Assembly: GCF_027625475.1 (NCBI RefSeq)
Contig: NZ_CP115174.1
Span: 1,798,001-1,862,000, forward strand
DNA from: Sphingomonas abietis
Lineage (GTDB): Bacteria; Pseudomonadota; Alphaproteobacteria; Sphingomonadales; Sphingomonadaceae
Reading direction: 5' to 3'
Length of the DNA: 64,000 bases
Within the stretch, counting starts at the first letter, position 1; every line of letters begins with the position of its first letter. This document shows positions 17,553 through 26,072 of this stretch, one piece after another. The notes beneath the pieces were generated by a model. The model did no database searches, was not told the origin of the DNA, and was given only the letters and a program-made list of their open reading frames with translations. The position numbers were made by a program, and so were the translations under genes.

Positions 17553-18737
17553 CTAAGGCTCTCCTCCCAATTCGCGCCTGATCGTCGCGCCGTCCGCGTC
17601 CAGACGCGGTGCGGCGCGATGTGCGTTCTGGCGCTCGCCGTCGATCACGATCGGGGTGGCGAGGCCGGGCAGCAGCCCGTCCGGCCCCGGCGACGCGATC
17701 GCCATGCCGCGGGCGACGACCTGCGGGTCCGCGAAAACGGCATCGATCGGATTGATCGGCCCGCCGGGCACGCCATGGCTATCGAGCCGCTTCGCCAGCG
17801 TATCGCGTGGCCACTGCGCGATGGCGTCGGCGAGGATCGGGATCAGGGTGTCGCGGTGCGCCACGCGGGCCGGGTTGGTGCGATAGCGCTGTTCGTCGGC
17901 AAGCCCGTCCAGCCCGAGGATGGTGCAGAGCTTCGCGAACTGTCGGTCGTTTCCCACCGCGACGATGATGTCGCCATCGGCGGTGCGGAAGTTCTGATAG
18001 GGAACGAGATTGGGGTGGGCGTTGCCCATGCGGCTGGGCGCCTTGCCCGATGCCATGAAATTCAACGCCTGGTTGGCCAGCACGCCGACCTGCGTGTCGA
18101 GCAGCGCCATGTCGATATGCGCGCCCGCGCCGGTCTGGTCGCGGCGGCGCAGCGCGGCGAGGATCGCCACCGTGGCGTAGAGGCCGGTGAACAGATCGGC
18201 GTAGGCGACCCCGGATTTTTGCGGGGCACCATCCGGCTCGCCGGTCAGCGACATCGCGCCGCCCATCGCCTGGATGATGAAATCATAGCCGGCGCGGGGC
18301 GCATAGGGTCCGGTCTGGCCGAAGCCGGTGATCGAGCAGGTGATGAGGCGCGGGTTCACGGCCGAGAGGCCGGCATGGTCGAGGCCATATTTCGCCAGCG
18401 CGCCGACCTTGAAATTTTCCAGCACGATATCGGAGCGGGCGGCGAGCGCGCGCACCTCGGCCTGTCCCTCGGGCGAGGCGATGTCGATGGCGATTGAGCG
18501 CTTGCCGCGGTTGGTCGCGTGGAAATAGGCGGCGTCGAGCGATCCGCCGTCCGCGTCCGTCAGGAAGGGCGGCCCCCAATGGCGGGTGTCGTCGCCCTCC
18601 ACCGGCCGCTCGACCTTGATCACCTCGGCCCCGAGATCGGCGAGCAACTGCCCCGCCCACGGCCCCGCGAGGATGCGCGCCAGCTCGAGGACGCGCACCC
18701 CCTCCAGCGGCCTGGGGGCGGGGGGCTCGCCGGTCAT
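17553..18737 (-). CDS. CaiB/BaiF-family CoA transferase, probably glutarate CoA-transferase
   Basis: Class III CoA transferase of 394 residues. The N-terminus LEGVRVLELARILAGPWAGQLLADLGAEVIKVE is the family hallmark, and the catalytic aspartate lies in RAGYDFIIQAMGG. It is the second gene of a pair: the upstream gene, ending four bases before this start, encodes a glutaryl-CoA dehydrogenase. Family relatives (SUGCT) activate glutarate or hydroxymethylglutarate with succinyl-CoA, so glutarate is the most likely substrate. That assignment rests on context; the family fold is clear. Confidence 0.88.
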   Translation of the reverse strand: MTGEPPAPRPLEGVRVLELARILAGPWAGQLLADLGAEVIKVERPVEGDDTRHWGPPFLTDADGGSLDAAYFHATNRGKRSIAIDIASPEGQAEVRALAARSDIVLENFKVGALAKYGLDHAGLSAVNPRLITCSITGFGQTGPYAPRAGYDFIIQAMGGAMSLTGEPDGAPQKSGVAYADLFTGLYATVAILAALRRRDQTGAGAHIDMALLDTQVGVLANQALNFMASGKAPSRMGNAHPNLVPYQNFRTADGDIIVAVGNDRQFAKLCTILGLDGLADEQRYRTNPARVAHRDTLIPILADAIAQWPRDTLAKRLDSHGVPGGPINPIDAVFADPQVVARGMAIASPGPDGLLPGLATPIVIDGERQNAHRAAPRLDADGATIRRELGGEP

Positions 18738-18741
18738 GCGG

Positions 18742-19932
18742 TCAGAATGCGCTGAGGCCGGTGATCGCGCGGCCGAGGATCAGGCCGTGGATGTCGTGCG
18801 TGCCCTCATAGGTGTTGACCGTCTCGAGGTTGGCGGCGTGGCGGATGACGTGGAACTCGGCCGAGATGCCGTTGCCGCCGTGCATGTCGCGCGCGACGCG
18901 GGCGATGGCGAGCGCCTTGCCGCAATTGTTGCGCTTGGCGAGCGAGATGAGATCGGGCTGGAGCACGCCATCCTCCATCCGCCGGCCGATCCTGAGCGAC
19001 GCCTGGAGGCCGAGGCCGATCTCGGTCATCATGTCGGCCAGCTTGAGCTGGACGAGCTGCTTCGAGGCGAGCGGCACGCCGAACTGCTTGCGATCGAGCG
19101 TATAGGTGCGCGCGGCCTGGAAGCAGGCCTCGGCGGCGCCCATCGCGCCCCAGCCGATGCCGTAGCGGGCGCGGTTGAGGCAGCCGAACGGCCCCTTGAG
19201 GCCTTGCACGTTGGGCAGCAGCGCATCCTCGCCGACCTCGACGCCGTCGAGCACGATCTCGCCGGTGATCGAGGCCCGCAGCGACAGCTTGCCCTCGATC
19301 TTGGGCGTCGAGAAACCCTTCGCGCCGCGCTCGACGACAAAGCCGCGGATCGCGCCGTCATGCGCGTCCGACTTGGCCCACACCACCGCGAGATCGGCGA
19401 TCGGCGAGTTGGTGATCCACATCTTCGCGCCGTCGAGCCGATAGCCGCCGTCGATCTTCGTCGCCTTGGTCCGCATCCCGGCCGGATCGGAACCGGCGTC
19501 CGGCTCGGTCAGGCCGAAGCAGCCGACCCATTCGCCCGACGCCAGCCTGGGCAGATATTTGCGGCGCTGTTCCTCGGAGCCATAAGCGAAGATCGGGTGC
19601 ATCACGAGGCTCGACTGCACCGACATCGCCGAGCGATAGCCGCTGTCGACCCGCTCCACTTCGCGCGCGATCAGCCCATAGGCGACATAGCCGAGGCCAG
19701 CGCCGCCATATTCGTGCGGGATGGTCGCGCCGAGCAGGCCGAGTTCGCCCATCTCCGACATGATCTCGCGATCGAAACGCTCGTCGAGATAGGCCGAGGT
19801 CACGCGCGGCAGCAGTCTCTCCTGCGCATAAGCGTGCGCCGTGTCGCGGACGAGGCGCTCCTCATCGGTCAGCTGGTCGGCGAGGTCGAAGGGGTCCGCC
19901 CAATCGAGCGGGGTGATGGTGGGTTCGGCCAT
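18742..19932 (-). CDS. gcdH: Glutaryl-CoA dehydrogenase
   Basis: FAD enzyme that oxidises and decarboxylates glutaryl-CoA to crotonyl-CoA in lysine, tryptophan and glutarate breakdown. The 396-residue protein has the acyl-CoA dehydrogenase layout: [14 protein letters not shown] (flavin binding), [16 protein letters not shown] in the middle, and the catalytic glutamate in [20 protein letters not shown] near the C-terminus, a string characteristic of GcdH rather than of other acyl-CoA dehydrogenases. The [18 protein letters not shown] block is also GcdH-like. GAGGATG precedes the start at 19932. It is first in a two-gene operon with the CoA transferase. Confidence 0.92.
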   Translation of the reverse strand: MAEPTITPLDWADPFDLADQLTDEERLVRDTAHAYAQERLLPRVTSAYLDERFDREIMSEMGELGLLGATIPHEYGGAGLGYVAYGLIAREVERVDSGYRSAMSVQSSLVMHPIFAYGSEEQRRKYLPRLASGEWVGCFGLTEPDAGSDPAGMRTKATKIDGGYRLDGAKMWITNSPIADLAVVWAKSDAHDGAIRGFVVERGAKGFSTPKIEGKLSLRASITGEIVLDGVEVGEDALLPNVQGLKGPFGCLNRARYGIGWGAMGAAEACFQAARTYTLDRKQFGVPLASKQLVQLKLADMMTEIGLGLQASLRIGRRMEDGVLQPDLISLAKRNNCGKALAIARVARDMHGGNGISAEFHVIRHAANLETVNTYEGTHDIHGLILGRAITGLSAF

Positions 19933-20003
19933 GGCGGCATCCTCGGGCTATGTCTTTCCCCGCGGTCAAAGCCTGTCCGGCGGCGCTTGGCAAGCCCCGA
20001 GGA

Positions 20004-20315
20004 TCAGGCGCGGCCGACGCGCTTCAGCCAGGACATCTCGTAGGAATCGAGCCGGCGATGGAAAGCGAGCCCGAAGAAGCTGGCGTTCGACCAGGCGATG
20101 GTCGCCACGATCTGCTTGCCGGCGGCATCGAGGATGATCTCGTCGCCCTTGTGCAGATCCTGGATATCGCCCTGCAGCATCGCCCCGCCGGTCGAGAGAT
20201 CGAGCAACGCCGCCGCCACCGGTTCCGCCCGATAGGCGCGCACCGTGGCATCGAGCAGCACGTCCTGACGATCATCGCCCCGCTTTTCCGATACCTGGAT
20301 GGGAAGGCTGGCCAT
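20004..20315 (-). CDS. PilZ-domain protein
   Basis: A 103-residue protein that is essentially one PilZ domain, a receptor fold for cyclic di-GMP. The basic start EKRGDDRQDVLLDATVRA resembles the RxxxR loop, though the first arginine is displaced, and LLDLSTGGAML matches the D/NxSxxG motif. It should therefore sense or once have sensed c-di-GMP in motility or surface attachment. I start at the ATG at 20315; the frame is open upstream but the extra residues look non-coding. It is not coupled to gcdH upstream of the pair. A possible CtrA-type site lies 50 bases upstream (20366-20380). Confidence 0.82.
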   Translation of the reverse strand: MASLPIQVSEKRGDDRQDVLLDATVRAYRAEPVAAALLDLSTGGAMLQGDIQDLHKGDEIILDAAGKQIVATIAWSNASFFGLAFHRRLDSYEMSWLKRVGRA

Positions 20316-20365
20316 ATCGATGAATGCTCCGAAGTCGTTTCGGGGCCATTCTAGACATGTCATGC

Positions 20366-20380
20366 CTAACGGTCTGTTAA
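20366..20380 (-). promoter_or_regulatory. Candidate CtrA-type binding site upstream of the PilZ gene
   Basis: Read on the minus strand this is TTAA-N7-TTAG, one base away from the TTAA-N7-TTAA consensus of the alphaproteobacterial cell-cycle and motility regulator CtrA. It lies about 50 bases before the PilZ start codon. A single near-match can occur by chance, so this is only a lead. Confidence 0.3.
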
Positions 20381-20522
20381 ACATGGAAACCGGCGCCATC
20401 GACGGGCAGGAGGATTGGCAAATCGGAAAAAGCGGGCGGTTCTGCTGGTCGGGATGACGGCATGGCCGATCGGAGAGAGGCAACGCCCGGCAGCCGGTCT
20501 GATCGGCCGGATGGCGACGCTT

Positions 20523-20729
20523 CTACTCCGCGTCGTCGCGCCGATAGGTCAGCCGCTTTCGATTGCTCTTGCCGAGCCATCGCGCCAGCCAGTCCCGTTT
20601 TTTGGACCGCAGATAAAGTTGGTGGAGCTTCTCCTCGCGCGTTTTGGCCCGACGCCGGGCCAGTGAAAGCATGACGAGAACGAGCAAGACGACAGCGATC
20701 ACGAGCGTTGCCGCCCCAAGCTTCAACAT
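20523..20729 (-). CDS. Small single-pass membrane protein, 68 aa, unknown function
   Basis: From the ATG at 20729 the protein is MLKLGAATLVIAVVLLVLVM followed by a strongly basic tail (LARRRAKTREEKLHQLYLRSKKRDWLARW). One N-terminal transmembrane helix with a positively charged cytoplasmic tail is the only visible feature. A GGTGGGGGA stretch upstream can serve as ribosome binding site. The frame is open farther upstream, but that part looks like non-coding sequence. No domain is recognised. It stands alone between the PilZ gene and tRNA-Ser. Confidence 0.55.
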   Translation of the reverse strand: MLKLGAATLVIAVVLLVLVMLSLARRRAKTREEKLHQLYLRSKKRDWLARWLGKSNRKRLTYRRDDAE

Positions 20730-20917
20730 AGCGAATCCCCCACCTGATATCGCCGCATTATGCGCGGGCCAGTAGGCGCCACAAGCTGCCGAACGCTGCG
20801 GGCGCGGCAAAAGCGCTTCATTCCGAGACGGTTATCCGCTCATCCTGCACAGGGTTGGCCGATCGCCATTCCAAGAAGCGACGCCGAGCCCTGTCGCCGT
20901 CGGCATGGCGGTGGCCC

Positions 20918-20955
20918 GCTGTCGGGACCATGGCATGCTGTCGGGACCATGGCGT
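20918..20955. repeat. Short tandem duplication, 2 x 19 bases
   Basis: The unit GCTGTCGGGACCATGGCAT (20918-20936) is followed immediately by a second, nearly identical copy (20937-20955). It lies 35 bases from the 3' end of the tRNA-Ser gene in non-coding sequence. It is probably a simple slippage duplication. Confidence 0.6.
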
Positions 20956-20989
20956 CCGGTCATGATCATGGCCAGCGCTGCGGGGAGGA

Positions 20990-21077
20990 TGGCGGAAGAG
21001 GTGGGATTCGAACCCACGGACGCTTGCACGTCGCCGGTTTTCAAGACCGGTTCCTTAAACCACTCGGACACTCTTCC
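20990..21077 (-). tRNA. tRNA-Ser (anticodon TGA)
   Basis: The minus strand folds as a class II tRNA of 88 bases. The acceptor stem GGAAGAG pairs with CTCTTCC, followed by a G discriminator and an encoded CCA. The anticodon stem-loop CCGGT-CTTGAAA-ACCGG gives anticodon TGA (reads UCA). A long variable arm and the T-arm GGTTCGAATCC complete the serine tRNA. Confidence 0.96.
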
Positions 21078-21212
21078 CTATCGCACGCGGCCACCCGCCG
21101 CATGGTGCGTGGCCTGCGCTTATCCTGCTCGCGGCCCGATGTGCAAGGGGAGCGACAAGATGGGATGACCTGCCGGCCCGACCATGCCAGAAGCGGGCGA
21201 CGGAGGCGGGAT

Positions 21213-22292
21213 TTGCAGAAATCGTTGCGTATATTGGGATTGCTGGCGGCGCTCGGGCTGGGTGCGTTTGCGCCGATGCGCGGCGTGGTCGGGGGCTGGG
21301 CCGCCCAGGCGCAGACGCCGACGGACGGCAATCAGGTCGCTTTCCTAGCCTATCTGCAGGATTTTCGTCGCCGCGCGCTGGCCCAGGGGGTCACTGCGCG
21401 GACGCTCGACAGCGTGCTGCCGACGCTGCTCTACAACCAGCGGGTCGTCGACCTCGATCAATCCCAGCCGGGCGGCAACGCCAACAGCGTGCCGTCGGCA
21501 GCGCCGTCCTTTGCGCCCTACCGCGCCAAGCATGTCGGCGCGGAGCTGATCGCGCGCGGGCGCAACGCCTATATGGCGCAGCGCTACAGCCTCCAGCGGG
21601 TCGAGGCCGAGACCGGCGTGCCCGAATCGATCATGGTCGCGATTTGGGGGCAGGAGACCAATTACGGCGGCTACACCGGCAATTTCGATCTCGCCAATTC
21701 GCTGGCGACGCTCGCCTATGAGGGCCGCCGCCGCCCGCTGTTCGAGGGCGAGCTGATCGCCACGCTCAAGCTGATCGATCGCGGCATCCCGCGCAGCCAG
21801 CTCAAGGGCAGCTGGGCGGGGGCGACCGGCTATCCCCAGTTCATGCCGTCCATGTATCTCCGCCTCGCGCGCGACGGCGACGGCGACGGCAAGGCCGACA
21901 TCTGGAACAGCCCGGCCGACGCGCTGGCGTCGATCGGCAATTATCTCGTCAACGCCGGCTGGAAGCGCGGCGAGCCCTGGGCGGTGCCGGCCTCGGTGCC
22001 TGCCTCGCTCGATCGCACCGCCCTGGCGACCCGCATGGTCGGCCCGCGCTGCACCCGCGTCCACGCCCGCCACAGCCGCTGGCTGACGCTGCGCGAATGG
22101 CGGGCGCTCGGCGTCGTCCAGCTCGCCGGGCCGACCGTCTCCGACGACGAACTGGCAACCTTGCTGGAGCCGGACGGCCCCGGCGCCACCGCCTACCTCA
22201 CCTTTGGCAATTATCGGGCGATTCTCGATTATAACTGTTCCAACTTCTATGCGCTCTCGGTCGGTCTGCTGTCGGATGCGGTTTCGCGCTGA
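21213..22292 (+). CDS. Lytic murein transglycosylase, MltB type
   Basis: Periplasmic enzyme that cleaves peptidoglycan glycan strands to 1,6-anhydro ends. I start at the TTG at 21213, which has a good GGAGG six bases upstream; the long open frame before it crosses the tRNA gene and is not coding. Residues 1-35 form a signal peptide. The catalytic glutamate lies in AIWGQETNYGGYTGNFD, followed by KGSWAGATGYPQFMPSMYL, the MltB-family (SLT_2) core. A C-terminal region (from about 260) is less conserved. The 359-residue product overlaps rlpA by 17 bases, pointing to an envelope operon with rlpA and dacA. Confidence 0.9.
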   Translation: MQKSLRILGLLAALGLGAFAPMRGVVGGWAAQAQTPTDGNQVAFLAYLQDFRRRALAQGVTARTLDSVLPTLLYNQRVVDLDQSQPGGNANSVPSAAPSFAPYRAKHVGAELIARGRNAYMAQRYSLQRVEAETGVPESIMVAIWGQETNYGGYTGNFDLANSLATLAYEGRRRPLFEGELIATLKLIDRGIPRSQLKGSWAGATGYPQFMPSMYLRLARDGDGDGKADIWNSPADALASIGNYLVNAGWKRGEPWAVPASVPASLDRTALATRMVGPRCTRVHARHSRWLTLREWRALGVVQLAGPTVSDDELATLLEPDGPGATAYLTFGNYRAILDYNCSNFYALSVGLLSDAVSR

Positions 22293-23187
22293 ACGCTGGC
22301 TGGCGCTGTCGATCGGCCTGCTGCTCGCCGGCTGCGGCGGCGGCATCCACGGGCTGGTGCAGGATAGCCCGGTCAAGCTCGGGCGGCCCTATACCGTGCG
22401 CGGGCAGACCTATGTGCCGACCGACGACCGCGCCTACGACCAGATCGGCGAGGCGAGCTGGTACGGCACGGCCGAGCAGGGGCACCATACCGCGAGCGGC
22501 GAGATCTTCTATCGCCAGCGCCCGAGCGCCGCGAACAAGACCTTGCCGCTGCCGAGCTATGTCGAGGTGACGCGGCTCGATACCGGCCAGCGCATCCTGG
22601 TGCGGGTCAATGATCGCGGCCCGTTCGCGCGCGACCGGATCCTCGATCTCAGCCAGGAGGCCGCCAAGGAACTGGGCATGGATCGCGCCGGCCGGGCGAT
22701 GGTCCGCGTGCGCCGGGTGACGCCGAGCAACCATGAGCGGGACCGGCTGCGGCGCGGCTATCCGGTGGTGCTCCCGTCGGTCACGCCGACCGCGACGCCG
22801 CCGCGCACCGGCCGCGTCGCGCCCTATCTGGAATCGACGGTGCAGCAGCCGGTCGCGGTGACGCCGCCGCGGCGCTGGGCCGCGCCGGTGCCGGTTCCCC
22901 CGGCGCCGCTGCCTGCGCCTGCGCCGGCGATCGCGTCGCCATCCCCGTCGATTCTCGTGGCTGCGCCCACCGATCCCGATGCCGCCGACGCGCTTGCGTC
23001 CTCGCTGGCGTCGGAGGGCGCGCGCGTCGTCGCGGCGGGCGGAGGCTATCGCGTGGTGACCGGCCCCTATGCCGATGATTCCGGCCTGTCGGCGGCGCTG
23101 GCGCGACTGCGCGCGCGCGGCTATCAGGGGGCTACCGTCATCGACGCCACACCACCACAAGAGCCGAACGGAACATCCCTGCCATGA
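22276..23187 (+). CDS. RlpA-like septal ring lipoprotein with SPOR domain
   Basis: From the ATG at 22276 the signal ends in a lipobox LLAGC with Cys20, so the protein is lipid-anchored. Residues about 55-150 form the RlpA double-psi barrel (GEASWYGTAEQGHHTASGE and ILVRVNDRGPFARDRILDLS, with the catalytic-site aspartate). A Pro/Ala linker leads to a C-terminal SPOR-like segment (about 230-295), which binds denuded glycan at the division site. In other bacteria RlpA is a lytic transglycosylase acting on naked glycan. The 303-residue gene overlaps the upstream transglycosylase and, by ATGA, the dacA gene downstream. Confidence 0.92.
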   Translation: MRFRAERWLALSIGLLLAGCGGGIHGLVQDSPVKLGRPYTVRGQTYVPTDDRAYDQIGEASWYGTAEQGHHTASGEIFYRQRPSAANKTLPLPSYVEVTRLDTGQRILVRVNDRGPFARDRILDLSQEAAKELGMDRAGRAMVRVRRVTPSNHERDRLRRGYPVVLPSVTPTATPPRTGRVAPYLESTVQQPVAVTPPRRWAAPVPVPPAPLPAPAPAIASPSPSILVAAPTDPDAADALASSLASEGARVVAAGGGYRVVTGPYADDSGLSAALARLRARGYQGATVIDATPPQEPNGTSLP

Positions 23188-24383
23188 AGCCCGTACCCAC
23201 CGCCGTCGCCCTGCTCGCCACCGTATCGCTGGCGGCGACGTCGTCCCTTGCCGCCGTCCCGCCGCTGGAAACCACAGCCCAGGTCGGCTTCATGCAGGAC
23301 ATGAATTCCGGCGCGATCCTGTTCAGCAAGGATCCCGATCGGCGGATGCCGCCGGCGTCGCTGGCCAAGATGATGACGGTCTATGTCGCGTTCAGCCTGA
23401 TCAAGAGCGGCGACCTGAAGCTCGACACCAAGTTCACGATGAGCCCGGAGACCTGGAAGAAATGGCATGGCCAGGGTTCGACCATGTTCATCGCCGCCGG
23501 CGAGCAGGTGTCGGTCGCGGACCTGCTGTCCGGCATCATCACGCTGTCGGGCAATGACGCCTGCATCGTGCTGGCCGAGGGCATCGCCGGCACCGAGCCG
23601 GCCTTCGTCAACCTGATGAACCAGCAGCGCCAGCGGCTGGGCATGACCAATTCTAATTTCGGCACCGCCAATGGCTGGCCGGACAATGGCGTCACCTACG
23701 TCACCGCGCGCGATCTCGCGACTTTGGCCGAGGCGACGATCCGCGACTATCCCGATCTCTACAAGCAATTCTATTCCAAGCCGAATTTCGCCTGGGGCAA
23801 GACCATGGGCGGAACCAACATCAGCCAGGACAATCGCGATCCGATCCTCGGCAAGGTGCCCGGCGCCGATGGCCTGAAGACCGGCCATACCGACGAGGCC
23901 GGCTATGGCTTCACCGGCTCCGCCGAGCAGAATGGCCGCCGGATCGTGATGGTCGTCGCCGGCTTCCCGAGCTGGGGCGCGCGCGCCAGCGAATCCATCT
24001 CGATGATGAACTGGGGCTTCTCGTCGTGGCGCCTCAAGCCGCTGTTCGCCAAGGGCAAGCGCGTCGACACCGCGGCGGTGCAGGGCGGTTCCTCCTCCAC
24101 GGTCGGGCTCGTCGCGCCGAGCGATCTGGCGGTAACGGTGCCGCTCGGCATGGGCGGCATCCTCGGCCAGAAGGCCGGCGGCGACGCCCCGCCGATGAAG
24201 GTGGTGTATGACGGCCCGATCAAGGCGCCGATCAAGGCTGGCCAGCACATCGCCGATCTCGTCGTCTCGCCGCCGGGCCAGGCGCCGCAGACGCTGGCGC
24301 TGGTCGCCGAGAGCGATGTCGGCGAGGCCGGCTTCTTCGGTCGCATCTGGGCGTCGATCAAGGCGCTGTTCAGCTGGATCTGA
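23184..24383 (+). CDS. D-alanyl-D-alanine carboxypeptidase (DacA/PBP5-type)
   Basis: Penicillin-binding protein that trims the terminal D-Ala from peptidoglycan stem peptides. A signal peptide (1-24) is followed by the peptidase S11 domain: Ser59-x-x-Lys62 (PPASLAKMM), the SGN motif in TLSGNDAC, and KTG in GLKTGHTDEAGYG. A beta-rich C-terminal domain and a short amphipathic tail (GRIWASIKALFSWI) that can anchor it in the membrane complete the PBP5 layout. At 399 residues it is normal for DacA-type enzymes. It overlaps rlpA by four bases, and tmk starts two bases after its stop. Confidence 0.94.
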   Translation: MKPVPTAVALLATVSLAATSSLAAVPPLETTAQVGFMQDMNSGAILFSKDPDRRMPPASLAKMMTVYVAFSLIKSGDLKLDTKFTMSPETWKKWHGQGSTMFIAAGEQVSVADLLSGIITLSGNDACIVLAEGIAGTEPAFVNLMNQQRQRLGMTNSNFGTANGWPDNGVTYVTARDLATLAEATIRDYPDLYKQFYSKPNFAWGKTMGGTNISQDNRDPILGKVPGADGLKTGHTDEAGYGFTGSAEQNGRRIVMVVAGFPSWGARASESISMMNWGFSSWRLKPLFAKGKRVDTAAVQGGSSSTVGLVAPSDLAVTVPLGMGGILGQKAGGDAPPMKVVYDGPIKAPIKAGQHIADLVVSPPGQAPQTLALVAESDVGEAGFFGRIWASIKALFSWI

Positions 24384-24385
24384 GC

Positions 24386-25009
24386 GTGACGCGGGGGCGC
24401 TTCATCTCGCTCGAAGGCGGCGAGGGCGTCGGCAAGTCGACCCAGGCCAAGGCGCTGGCCGCGGCGCTCCGGGCGCGGGGCCACGCCGTCGTCGAAACCC
24501 GCGAGCCCGGCGGCAGCGAGGGGGCGGAGGCGATTCGCCGCCTGCTGCTGGAGGGCAGCGCCGACCGCTGGACGGCGGGCGCCGAGGCGCTGCTGTTCGC
24601 GGCGGCGCGCGCGGACCATGTCGCCAAGACGATCCGGCCGGCGCTCGACGCGGGCAGTTGGGTCGTCACCGATCGCTTCCTCGATAGCTCGCTCGCCTAT
24701 CAGGGCGGCGCGGGCGGCATCTCGATCGCGCAATTGCGGGCGCTGCACGAGGTCGGCTCGGCCGGCCTACTACCCGATCGGACCTTGCTGCTGGCCTTGC
24801 CGGCGGCAGAGGCGGCCCGGCGCGCCGAAGCCCGCGATCGCGGCGGATCGGATCGGATCGGCGGTCGCGATGCCGCCTATCATGCGCGGGTGGCGGACGG
24901 CTTCGCCACGCTGGCCGCCGCCGAGCCGGAGCGCTTCCGCGTGATCGACGCGCTGGGCGAGGCCGATGCCGTGACGGCGCGTTTGATCGCCACGCTGGAC
25001 GACCTGTGA
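24386..25009 (+). CDS. tmk: Thymidylate kinase
   Basis: Phosphorylates dTMP to dTDP for DNA synthesis. The 207-residue P-loop protein shows ISLEGGEGVGKSTQAKAL (Walker A at about residues 11-18), the DR(F/S) motif in VVTDRFLDSSLAYQGG and the TREPGG-type segment ETREPGGSEGAEAIR. The start codon is GTG, two bases after dacA. The next gene, holB, follows after a 76-base gap that holds a palindromic repeat. The tmk-holB-tatD order is widespread in proteobacteria. Confidence 0.95.
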   Translation: MTRGRFISLEGGEGVGKSTQAKALAAALRARGHAVVETREPGGSEGAEAIRRLLLEGSADRWTAGAEALLFAAARADHVAKTIRPALDAGSWVVTDRFLDSSLAYQGGAGGISIAQLRALHEVGSAGLLPDRTLLLALPAAEAARRAEARDRGGSDRIGGRDAAYHARVADGFATLAAAEPERFRVIDALGEADAVTARLIATLDDL

Positions 25010-25021
25010 CCCTGCTCCCTC

Positions 25022-25063
25022 CCGTTCGGGCTGAGGATAGTCCTTCGACGGGCTCACGAACGG
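25022..25063. repeat. Palindromic repeat between tmk and holB (degenerate copy)
   Basis: CCGTTCG (25022-25028) and CGAACGG (25057-25063) form the arms of an inverted repeat whose interior (GGCTGAGG and CCTTCGACGGGCTCA) resembles the longer element at 27582-27663. It looks like a shortened, mutated member of the same dispersed family. Confidence 0.6.
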
Positions 25064-25085
25064 CCCATTGCGTGGGACGCGTCGC

Positions 25086-26072
25086 ATGACCCTGCACGGC
25101 CATGGCGAGCAGGTCGCCGCCTTTCAGGAGGCGCGCGCATCCGGCCGGATGCACCATGCGTGGCTGCTCACCGGTGCGCAGGGCATCGGCAAGGCGGGCT
25201 TCGCGCGCGCTGCCGCGCTCCGCCTGCTCGCCGACGAGGCGGGGCCGCCAATCGACGCGCCGGGTCTCGCCACGCCCTCCGACCATCGCATCGCCCGCTT
25301 GTGGGAGGCGGGCAGCCATCCCGACGTAATGATTCTCGAGCGGCTCTATCGCGACAAGACCAAGGATTATGCGCGCTCGATCACGGTCGATCAGGTGCGC
25401 GGCCTGTCGCGGCTGTTCGCGACCTCGCCGAGCTTCTCGCCCTGGCGGGTCGTGATCGTCGATGCGGCCGACGACATGGAGCGGCCGGGCGCCAATGCGC
25501 TTCTCAAATTACTCGAAGAACCGCCGTCCAACTCCTTGTTCCTGCTGATCAGTCATGCCCCGGCGCGACTGCTGCCGACGATCCGCTCGCGCTGCCGGGT
25601 GCTGCGCTTCGGCCCGCTCGGCGATGCCGACATGGCGGCCGCGCTCCACGATGCGCTGCCCGATATGGCCGAGCGCGAGATCGCCGAACTGGTCGCCACC
25701 GGCGAAGGCTCGCCCGGCCGCGCGGTGCGCTTCGCCGGACTCGATGTCGGCGGGCTCGATCGCGCGATGGAGGCCATCATCCGCTCGGGCGATCCGGACA
25801 ATGGCGAGCGCATCGCCCTGGCCCGGGCGCTGGCGCTGAAGGCCGCGCAGCCGCGCTACGAGGCGCTGCTCGAACGCCTGCCCACCCGGATCGCGGCGGA
25901 AGCGCGCGGCCGGCAGGGCCAGGCGCTTGCCGAGGCGGTGGCGCTGTGGGAGAAGGCGCGCGCCCTGGCCGGGAGCGCGGTGCGCCTCTCGCTCGATCCC
26001 CAGGCGACGGTGTTCGAGCTTGCCGGGATGCTCGCGTCGCTCAACAGAAATGCGGCGCAAGCTCCTCGATGA
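25086..26072 (+). CDS. holB: DNA polymerase III subunit delta'
   Basis: Part of the clamp-loader complex that loads the sliding clamp during replication. I start at the ATG at 25086 (MTLHGHGEQ), giving 328 residues. [20 protein letters not shown] is the ATPase-like P-loop region, slightly degenerate as expected for delta', and [33 protein letters not shown] contains the SRC sensor motif of clamp loaders. It is part of the tmk-holB-metG-tatD run and overlaps metG by four bases. Confidence 0.92.
   Translation: MTLHGHGEQVAAFQEARASGRMHHAWLLTGAQGIGKAGFARAAALRLLADEAGPPIDAPGLATPSDHRIARLWEAGSHPDVMILERLYRDKTKDYARSITVDQVRGLSRLFATSPSFSPWRVVIVDAADDMERPGANALLKLLEEPPSNSLFLLISHAPARLLPTIRSRCRVLRFGPLGDADMAAALHDALPDMAEREIAELVATGEGSPGRAVRFAGLDVGGLDRAMEAIIRSGDPDNGERIALARALALKAAQPRYEALLERLPTRIAAEARGRQGQALAEAVALWEKARALAGSAVRLSLDPQATVFELAGMLASLNRNAAQAPR

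Noticed and set aside
20760..21212. An N-terminal extension of the lytic transglycosylase
   Set aside because: The open frame crosses a tRNA gene and a tandem duplication. The TTG at 21213 has a good ribosome binding site and starts a signal peptide.
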